Assembly (NCBI GenBank): GCA_038240295.1
Contig: JBBSDW010000121.1
Coordinates: 1 to 10,213, forward strand
Source of the DNA: JABDDM01 sp038240295
Lineage (GTDB): Bacteria > Bacteroidota > Ignavibacteria > Palsa-1295
Direction of reading: 5' to 3'
Length of the DNA: 10,213 nt
In this document: one piece after another, positions 5,973-10,213 of the stretch
How the letters are laid out: every line of letters begins with the position of its first letter
Numbering within the stretch: the stretch's first letter is position 1
Position numbers and translations under genes: made by a program
The notes under the pieces: generated by a model
Databases searched by the model: none
What the model was told of the DNA's origin: nothing
The model's input: only the letters and a program-made list of their open reading frames with translations

Positions 5973-5997
5973 GATGTGCCGAGTGATCTCGGACATC
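5973..5997 (+). promoter_or_regulatory. Hairpin in front of rplR
   Basis: GATGT (5973-5977) pairs with ACATC (5993-5997), and CCGAG (5979-5983) pairs with CTCGG (5988-5992). The result is a 10-bp stem with a single bulged G (5978) and the loop TGAT. It ends 15 nt before the rplR start, so it could affect ribosome access. There is no T-run after it, so it is unlikely to be a terminator. Whether a protein binds it is unknown. Confidence 0.6.
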
Positions 5998-6012
5998 CGG
6001 AATAGAAACACT

Positions 6013-6375
6013 ATGGCTTCGAAACTCAAACTTCAGGAAAAAGCAAAGCGCCTCCAGCGCCGTCGCTTGAAGACACGTCAGGCGATGAAGGGCTCGGAAG
6101 AGCGTCCGCGTCTAGTCGTATTCCGTTCGAACGGTGCGATCTATGCGCAGATCATCGACGACAAAAAGGGCTTTACCCTTGCTGCCGCCGACTCGCGTAA
6201 GATCTCGGAAAAGGGCGCCAAGTCGGAGCTTTCCAAAAAGACCGGGATGGCGATCGCTGAGGAAGCTCAGAAGAAAGGGATTTCCTCGGTGATCTTCGAT
6301 CGCAATGGCTATCTCTATCATGGCCGCGTCAAGGCGCTTGCCGAAGGTGCTCGCGAAGGCGGACTGAAGTTTTAA
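6013..6375 (+). CDS. rplR: 50S ribosomal protein L18
   Basis: L18 binds 5S rRNA together with L5 and helps attach it to the 50S central protuberance. The 120-residue product has family length. It has a basic N-terminal tail (KLKLQEKAKRLQRRRLKTR), then RPRLVVFRSNGAIYAQIIDD and the C-terminal segment SSVIFDRNGYLYHGRVKALA. The frame could be opened at an ATG at 5974, but that would place 13 odd residues before MASKLKLQ and start inside a hairpin, so I chose the ATG at 6013. The spacer from rplF is 82 nt. Confidence 0.97.
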   Translation: MASKLKLQEKAKRLQRRRLKTRQAMKGSEERPRLVVFRSNGAIYAQIIDDKKGFTLAAADSRKISEKGAKSELSKKTGMAIAEEAQKKGISSVIFDRNGYLYHGRVKALAEGAREGGLKF

Positions 6376-6394
6376 GATTATCATCAAAGATTAA

Positions 6395-6898
6395 GTGGCA
6401 AAAATCCGATCTGCAGAACTGAATCTCAAGGACAAACTCGTCGCCGTTAACCGCGTCGCGAAGGTCGTAAAGGGTGGACGTCGTTTCAGCTTTAACGCGA
6501 TCGTTTGTGTGGGCGATAGCAACGGTCACGTGGGCATCGGCCTCGGAAAGTCGAATGAAGTTACCGATGCGGTTACCAAAGCGACCGAAGATGCAAAGCG
6601 CAACGTAAAAGAGATCCATTTGCGCCGCGGCACGATCCCACACGAGAGCTTCGGCAAGTTTGGTGCAGGCAAAGTGCTTCTCAAGCCGGCTTCACCTGGT
6701 ACAGGACTCATCGCCGGCGGTGGTGTTCGCGCAGTGCTTGAACTTGCAGGCGTGCAGGACATTCTTACGAAGTCGCAAGGGTCTTCGAATCCGCACAACC
6801 TTGTAAAGGCGACGATGGCTGCGCTCGAATCGCTCAGCGATGCGAACGAAGTCGCAGAACGCAGAGGCATCTCGCTCACCCGCGTATTTCACGGATAA
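6395..6898 (+). CDS. rpsE: 30S ribosomal protein S5
   Basis: S5 lies at the back of the 30S subunit. It affects decoding accuracy, and with S3 and S4 it forms the mRNA entry channel. The 167-residue product has usual length. The N-terminal dsRNA-binding-like domain shows NRVAKVVKGGRRFSFNAIV (residues 19-37), the loop linked to spectinomycin resistance in other bacteria. The C-terminal domain shows GTGLIAGGGVRAVLELAG and SSNPHNLVKATMAAL. The start is GTG at 6395 (MAKIRSAELNLKDKLVAVNR) without a Shine-Dalgarno sequence, 19 nt after rplR. TTTAAGAT at 6371-6378 overlaps the rplR stop. Confidence 0.98.
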   Translation: MAKIRSAELNLKDKLVAVNRVAKVVKGGRRFSFNAIVCVGDSNGHVGIGLGKSNEVTDAVTKATEDAKRNVKEIHLRRGTIPHESFGKFGAGKVLLKPASPGTGLIAGGGVRAVLELAGVQDILTKSQGSSNPHNLVKATMAALESLSDANEVAERRGISLTRVFHG

Positions 6899-6940
6899 GA
6901 ATTTTTAGATCAGTCTTTAAGATCAGCAGGGATTACGATC

Positions 6941-7135
6941 ATGGCCAAGAAGCTTTACATCACGCAGACGCGCAGCATCAACGACACGCTCGAGAACCAC
7001 AAGCGCACCATCAAGGCGCTCGGCCTCGGCCGTCCGAATTACGTCGCCATCCACGACGACACCCCAGCCATCCGCGGAATGATCAATCGCGTTAAGCATC
7101 TGGTATCGGTCTCAGAAGACAAGCCAAAAGCTTAA
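6941..7135 (+). CDS. rpmD: 50S ribosomal protein L30, last gene of the operon
   Basis: L30 is a small 50S protein with a ferredoxin-like fold. The 64-residue product has the expected length. It shows LYITQTRSIN, then HKRTIKALGLGRPNYVAIHDD and TPAIRGMINRVKHLV, the L30 pattern of a KTLxALGLx segment followed by VxHLV. The start is ATG at 6941. In the usual spc order rplO and secY would follow. Here a terminator follows 20 nt after the stop codon, so this is the 3' end of the transcription unit. Confidence 0.96.
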   Translation: MAKKLYITQTRSINDTLENHKRTIKALGLGRPNYVAIHDDTPAIRGMINRVKHLVSVSEDKPKA

Positions 7136-7155
7136 AGCTGACGATGTTCAATTTC

Positions 7156-7187
7156 AAAAACGCGAGTCGAAAGCTCGCGTTTTTTTT
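7156..7187 (+). terminator. Intrinsic terminator after rpmD
   Basis: AAAAACGCGAG (7156-7166) pairs with CTCGCGTTTTT (7174-7184) around the 7-nt loop TCGAAAG, and the T-run reaches base 7187. It is a classical rho-independent terminator. With A-residues on the left arm it may also work in the opposite direction, for the convergent minus-strand remnant. Confidence 0.9.
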
Positions 7188-7202
7188 CGGTCTCAAATCC
7201 AA

Positions 7203-7273
7203 ATGTGGTGCACGCTTTAGTTTGCCCAATCGATCCTAAAACCGTGCACAAAGCCATCGATTAGCGCAATGCA
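7203..7273 (+). repeat. Direct repeat, copy A (left flank of helicase remnant)
   Basis: About 72 bp here align with 8278-8350 at roughly three quarters identity with small gaps (counted by eye). Shared blocks are ATGTGG, GCTTTAG, TTGC, AATCGATC, TAAA, GTGC, CAA and TAGCGC. Copy A also has an inverted pair, GTGCACG (7208-7214) with CGTGCAC (7243-7249), but copy B does not keep that pairing. It may be a dispersed intergenic repeat or the scar of a rearrangement. Confidence 0.65.
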
Positions 7274-7331
7274 AGAGGAAGGATACCTCCTCGATGCCAG
7301 CTTGAGCAAGTTATGCTACATTCAGTTCTCG

Positions 7332-7769
7332 TCAAATCGTTGTAAAGCCTACCGCCTTCAAATAGTTATAGGTAGGGCCGTAGTACGACCGCTTCCTGGT
7401 AGGATCCTCGTCATCACCGTGTGGCACAACGATAACCATTCCTTGGCGCGCACGAGTCAAGAGGACACGGTAGGCGTTCTTGAGATAGTTTGCTCTTTCC
7501 TGCTTGCGAATCCGTTGCCATTTCATGCCATGGAAGGACCAATTGTCCCATCCTGTTTTTGTGTATCTAAAGTCTCCATCCCACGTAACACAACTCCAAT
7601 CGAGTTCCAAACCTTGAACGTCGAATCCCGTGGCGACATCTTCGAGGTAAAACGAGGATCGAACATCGCTTTTTCCTTCGAGGAACCAATGGACAGGATT
7701 CATAGGCGATTTGACATCGATGGCGTACGGCTTCAGTCGCTCTGCTTGGGATGAGACCGTAATCCCCAC
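7332..7769 (-). pseudogene. C-terminal fragment of a DUF2075-type (Schlafen group 3-like) helicase
   Basis: The open frame of 145 codons matches, from memory of the family, the last part of PD-(D/E)XK nuclease-helicase proteins with a DUF2075 domain. It contains DVRSSFYLEDVATGFDVQGL (residues 35-54), which covers a superfamily 1 motif V-like segment, and ELDWSCVTWDGDFR (55-68). The motif VI-like segment NAYRVLLTRARQGM (98-111) includes the arginines expected to contact nucleotide. It ends with a typical YNYLKAVGF tail. The Walker A and B motifs are absent, so it cannot be an active ATPase. It overlaps, in another frame, the end of the N-terminal fragment. The first few residues of this frame are probably junction sequence and not native protein. 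Confidence 0.75.
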
Positions 7770-8074
7770 ACTTGCTCGAGAGCGTAAGCATCGACACTCG
7801 GCGCACCGATTTTAAATTCAATAACGAACAGAACCTGCTCAATAAGGAGAATAGCGTCGACGCGGCTTCCCATTCGAGGGATGGAGTACTCGAAGTAGAT
7901 CTGACCATCAATGCCATCCAGCACACCTTTCAAAATCCGGATCTCCTCCTTCCATGCATCACGCTGTGTTTGTTCGAGGTTGAATTGATTATTAGATGCA
8001 AGTTGCCCAAGGATTTCCTCGGAAGAAGATTGATGGAATTCAGCGAAGGAGGCCGAGTAGTAGGACCTATTCAT
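7733..8074 (-). pseudogene. N-terminal PD-(D/E)XK nuclease fragment of the same helicase gene
   Basis: The 113-residue frame begins at a natural-looking ATG (MNRSYYSASFAEFHQSSSEE). It contains LEQTQRDAWKEEI and the nuclease core: YFEYSIPRMGSRVDAILL with D73, then FVIEFKIG with E86 and K88, giving the D...ExK arrangement. It follows family sequence up to ALEQVWG (residues 98-104) and then reads a few unrelated residues to a TGA. At the same point the C-terminal helicase part continues in a different frame. The simplest reading is an internal deletion that removed the middle of a protein normally around 600 residues or more, including the ATPase motifs. Residual nuclease activity of the short product cannot be ruled out. 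The gene is convergent with the ribosomal operon and divergent from the SDR gene. Confidence 0.72.
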
Positions 8075-8189
8075 CTATATTGTTGCCGCGTCAGTGTGAA
8101 TCAAGAAATCGGTCATGAATTATCGAGCAAGGTTTCGTAAGCGACAAAGATAAGGCTGGTCGACTCTTAAGCTTCGCGCGAGCCTCCTA

Positions 8190-8220
8190 ATTCGTCGCCG
8201 CCCAATGTAAGGCGACGAAT
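8190..8220. repeat. Perfect 10-bp inverted repeat
   Basis: ATTCGTCGCC (8190-8199) and GGCGACGAAT (8211-8220) are exact reverse complements around an 11-nt loop. There is no T-run on either side, so it is a poor intrinsic terminator. It could be a structured RNA, a protein-binding site or the end of a mobile sequence. Confidence 0.7.
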
Positions 8221-8277
8221 CCAGCATTCCGGGAGATGACACAACGAGTGCCTGTCTCTTCTACGTCCAAGCTTTCG

Positions 8278-8350
8278 ATGTGGCATAGGCTTTAGCTTGC
8301 ACGAATCGATCTTAAACGGTGCGCAAGGTACATTGCATAGCGCGAAAGCA
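8278..8350 (+). repeat. Direct repeat, copy B (right flank of helicase remnant)
   Basis: This is the partner of the repeat at 7203-7273, in the same orientation, ending 35 nt before the SDR start codon. The match may extend leftward more weakly (TCTC and TCCAA blocks around 8255-8270 against 7191-7201). The two copies enclose the helicase remnant exactly. Confidence 0.65.
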
Positions 8351-8364
8351 TCCAAGCCTACCCG

Positions 8365-8372
8365 TAACTTTG
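8365..8372 (+). promoter_or_regulatory. Possible Bacteroidota-type -7 promoter element (TAACTTTG)
   Basis: TAACTTTG matches the TAnnTTTG -7 consensus of Bacteroidota exactly. No TTG lies at the usual 17-23 nt upstream; the nearest is at 8333-8335, with a 29-nt gap. If the element is used, the SDR mRNA leader would be only a few nucleotides long. Confidence 0.4.
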
Positions 8373-8385
8373 AAAAAAATCAACC

Positions 8386-9051
8386 ATGCCTACACTTTAT
8401 CTTACCGGCTCATCCGGTGCACTTTCCGCTGCAATTCGAGAGGTGTTTCTTGAAAAAAAATGGGACGTTGCTGGATTCGATCGGAAGGACGATGGGTTCA
8501 AACACGCCAGCTATCAATTTGTTGTGTCGAATTCGTTGGATGCCGAATCAATGCTGGCCGCGTTCGCCAAGGTTGGGAGTGCCCCGAGGGCTTTGATCGC
8601 GACAGTAGGTGGTGTGCGTCCATGGCAGACCATCGAAAAAATTAGTCCCGCTGATTTTGATTTTGTGGTGCAACTCAACCTCAATTCGGTGTTCTATGCG
8701 ATTCGAGCGGCGCTGCCGATGATGTATTCGGCGGGAGTTGGGACGATCGTCACGATCGGTGCCGAACCGGCATTGCGGCCCGAAGCGAACAAGGCCGCAT
8801 ACGTTGCTGCGAAAGCGGCGGTGATCGCGCTCACCAGGACTGTCGCGGAAGAAGGCAAGTCGCACGGGGTGAACGCAAACGTGATCGTGCCGACGGTGAT
8901 ACATACGAAGGCCAATGAAGAGTGGGGTGCGCCGGAGGAAATCTCAAAATGGACACCGCCTGTGAGTATTGCGGAGACTGCATTTTTCTTGTCGTCGGAA
9001 GCGGGCAGGGCGATCAATGGGAGTGTGATCCGGATGCCTGGCGGATTATAG
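8386..9051 (+). CDS. SDR-family NAD(P)-dependent oxidoreductase, atypical active site
   Basis: The 221-residue product has the Rossmann fold pattern of short-chain dehydrogenases: the glycine motif TGSSGAL at residues 7-13, TVGGVRPW (73-80) in place of the usual NNAG, the structural Asn at 98 (LNLNSVF), and YxxxK as Y139-K143 (AAYVAAKAAV). The C-terminal FLSSEAGRAINGSVIRMPGG (201-220) is the typical SDR end. The catalytic serine normally 13 residues before the tyrosine is Ala126 here (IGAEPALRPEANKAAY), so classical chemistry may be weakened or altered. The substrate cannot be predicted. It reads away from the helicase remnant, and yqeY follows after 40 nt. Confidence 0.88.
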   Translation: MPTLYLTGSSGALSAAIREVFLEKKWDVAGFDRKDDGFKHASYQFVVSNSLDAESMLAAFAKVGSAPRALIATVGGVRPWQTIEKISPADFDFVVQLNLNSVFYAIRAALPMMYSAGVGTIVTIGAEPALRPEANKAAYVAAKAAVIALTRTVAEEGKSHGVNANVIVPTVIHTKANEEWGAPEEISKWTPPVSIAETAFFLSSEAGRAINGSVIRMPGGL

Positions 9052-9091
9052 AACTTTAGGTTATCAGTAAATTTAAGATCAGGATTATACA

Positions 9092-9538
9092 ATGACACTT
9101 ACCGAGACGATCAACGAGGATTTGAAGACCGCGATGAAGGCGGGCGAAAAGCTTAAGACCGAAACGCTGCGAAGCCTCCGAGCGGGCATTATCGAATTTG
9201 AAAAAAACGGTACCGGCAAAACGATGGGGCCGGATGATGAGATGAAGCTACTCATGACCGCGGCGAAAAAAAGGCGGGAAGCGATCGAGATGTACGACAC
9301 GAATAACCGTCCAGAACTTGCCGATAAAGAGCGTGCAGAGCTTGAAGTGATCAACGCCTATTTGCCGAAGCAGATGACGCGCGAAGAAGTTGAAGCACGA
9401 GTGAAGGCCGTGATCGCCGAGACCGGCGCTGCAGGTACGCAGGATACGAATAAGGTAATCCCAGTGCTTATGAAAGAATTGAAGGGCAAGGCCGACGGTA
9501 AACTGGTGCAGGAGATCGTCAAGGGTTTGCTCGTCTAA
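9092..9538 (+). CDS. GatB/YqeY domain-containing protein
   Basis: The 148-residue protein matches the YqeY family, which shares a helical domain with the tail of GatB, the tRNA-dependent amidotransferase subunit; the cellular role of stand-alone YqeY is not settled. Visible family features are an N-terminal segment DLKTAMKAGEK...TLRSLRAGIIEFEKN (residues 10-39), KKRREAIEMYDTNNRPELADKE (59-80), AYLPKQMTREEV (89-100) and the closing PVLMKELKGKADGKLVQEIV. The ATG at 9092 gives full length. The leader contains TTTAAGATCA, resembling the rpmD leader. The stop codon is 3 nt before the cvpA start, which suggests cotranscription. Confidence 0.93.
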   Translation: MTLTETINEDLKTAMKAGEKLKTETLRSLRAGIIEFEKNGTGKTMGPDDEMKLLMTAAKKRREAIEMYDTNNRPELADKERAELEVINAYLPKQMTREEVEARVKAVIAETGAAGTQDTNKVIPVLMKELKGKADGKLVQEIVKGLLV

Positions 9539-9541
9539 CGA

Positions 9542-10042
9542 ATGGCCATTGACATTGTGCTCGGACTCTTGATCCTCTGGGGCGCATGGGGCGGCTGGCG
9601 TTCGGGCTTCTTAGGAATGTTGTTATCCGTGGTGATCCTTATTGCGGCTGCCGTGATCGCATCGCTCTTTGCCGTGCAGGCTGGCGAATTGCTTCACCTC
9701 GGTCAGGTATTTGCCAGACCGGTGATCGGGTTTTTCTTCCTGTTTATTTTGCTCCTCGTCGCAGGCTCGATGGTTAAGCGCGCCGTAAAGCCAAAGGCAG
9801 GAATTTCGAAGGGTCTCGATTCGGTACTCGGCGCTTGCCTCGGTGGGTTGCGAACGGCGCTCGTGTTGAGCTTCCTGCTGATCTTGTTGCGACTCATCAG
9901 CCTGCCGCCAGCAACCGCGACCCAACACTCGATATTCTACAAACCGGTGCTTGCGTGCTCGACACTTTTCGTTGGCGTTCTCAAGCCTCTTATTCCACAT
10001 TCATTGCCAATGCTCGTCAATTCGCCACCTAAACAACGTTGA
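9542..10042 (+). CDS. CvpA-family membrane protein
   Basis: The 166-residue protein has four predicted hydrophobic segments at roughly residues 3-19, 24-45, 58-78 and 95-118, then a hydrophilic tail. The first segment leads into the Gly/Trp-rich WGAWGGWRSGF motif, and the last follows GLDSVLGACLGGLRTAL; both fit the CvpA (colicin V production protein) family of inner-membrane proteins. In E. coli, CvpA is required for colicin V production; its general role is unclear. It is packed 3 nt after yqeY, and its TGA overlaps the TTG of the next gene, pointing to translational coupling in one operon. Confidence 0.88.
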   Translation: MAIDIVLGLLILWGAWGGWRSGFLGMLLSVVILIAAAVIASLFAVQAGELLHLGQVFARPVIGFFFLFILLLVAGSMVKRAVKPKAGISKGLDSVLGACLGGLRTALVLSFLLILLRLISLPPATATQHSIFYKPVLACSTLFVGVLKPLIPHSLPMLVNSPPKQR

Positions 10043-10213
10043 GTATTACTCCGATCGATATCGAAGAACACGATGAGCGACTCCTGAAGGACCGTTTACT
10101 CGCTGAATTCGATCAACTCTTGCCCCAGTCATTCGCGCACGCTTCTCGCGAATTGGAATTTCATAAGATCGTCGAGCAGCATTTGCAGAACTCGCCGGGA
10201 GACCTCGGACGGA
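10039..10213 (+). CDS. Partial gene, possibly MutS2 N-terminus
   Basis: The frame opens at TTG 10039, overlapping the cvpA stop codon (TTGA), and stays open for 58 codons to the window edge. The translation starts MSITPIDIEEHDERLLKDRL. Near residues 40-58 it has LEFHKIVEQHLQ...GDLGR, which resembles the LEFDKIxExL...SELG start of MutS2, a mismatch-repair-like ATPase and nuclease. A cvpA-mutS2 order is common in several bacterial phyla. Against this, about 35 residues precede the motif, more than usual for MutS2, and no catalytic region is visible. Treat the name as a hypothesis. Confidence 0.45.
   Translation, partial: MSITPIDIEEHDERLLKDRLLAEFDQLLPQSFAHASRELEFHKIVEQHLQNSPGDLGR

Larger units (their letters stand above)
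8075..8385. other. Intergenic region between helicase remnant and SDR gene
   Basis: These 311 bases separate two divergent genes. I see no protein-coding frame with family character. They contain a perfect 10-bp inverted repeat (8190-8220), copy B of the direct repeat (8278-8350) and a TAnnTTTG element (8365-8372). Bases 8075-8189 hold nothing I can name; the promoter of the minus-strand gene should lie there, but no clear element was found. Confidence 0.6.

Noticed and set aside
7275..7292. Small hairpin GAGGA-GG/CC-TCCTC downstream of the minus-strand remnant
   Set aside because: A stem of only 7 bp with a bulge and a 3-nt loop, and no T-run in the minus-strand direction, so it is not called as a terminator.
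7269..7754. Long plus-strand open frame of 161 codons opposite the helicase remnant
   Set aside because: It has no recognisable family pattern, while the opposite strand shows clear helicase motifs, so it is a shadow frame.

Overview
The window holds the middle and end of a bacterial S10-spc ribosomal protein operon, followed by a small disrupted island and then a short housekeeping operon. Fifteen ribosomal protein genes run on the plus strand from base 22 to 7135 in the classical order: rpsS, rplV, rpsC, rplP, rpmC, rpsQ, rplN, rplX, rplE, rpsN, rpsH, rplF, rplR, rpsE, rpmD. The window opens in the spacer just before rpsS, so the genes usually found upstream of it (rplB and earlier) lie outside.

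Most ribosomal genes lack a Shine-Dalgarno sequence. The clear exception is rpsC, which starts at TTG behind GAGGT. A TAnnTTTG-type -7 element precedes the SDR gene. Weak SD use, this promoter type and the apparent yqeY-cvpA-mutS2 order suggest the Bacteroidota/Chlorobiota/Kapaibacterium group; this is inference, and a 16S or ribosomal protein tree would be needed to fix it. Four proteins carry long low-complexity tails: L22 (Lys/Ala, C-terminal), S3 (RGG repeats, C-terminal), S17 (Ala/Pro/Lys, N-terminal) and L5 (Lys/Gly, N-terminal). Several spacers hold hairpins, and one holds a degenerate heptanucleotide tandem repeat.

The operon stops after rpmD at a strong intrinsic terminator (7156-7187). 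In the canonical spc operon rplO and secY would follow; they are absent here. Bases 7188-8385 instead hold the wreck of a minus-strand PD-(D/E)XK nuclease / DUF2075-type helicase. Its N-terminal nuclease part is joined, out of frame, to its C-terminal helicase motifs, with the middle missing. The wreck is bracketed by an imperfect direct repeat of about 72 bp (near 7203-7273 and 8278-8350), and a perfect 10-bp inverted repeat lies beside it.

From 8386 to the end the plus strand carries an SDR-family oxidoreductase, a GatB/YqeY-domain protein, a CvpA-family membrane protein and the first 58 codons of a gene that may be mutS2. The last three are tightly packed (3-nt gap, then a stop/start overlap) and are probably cotranscribed. 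No tRNA, rRNA, CRISPR array or intact insertion sequence was seen.
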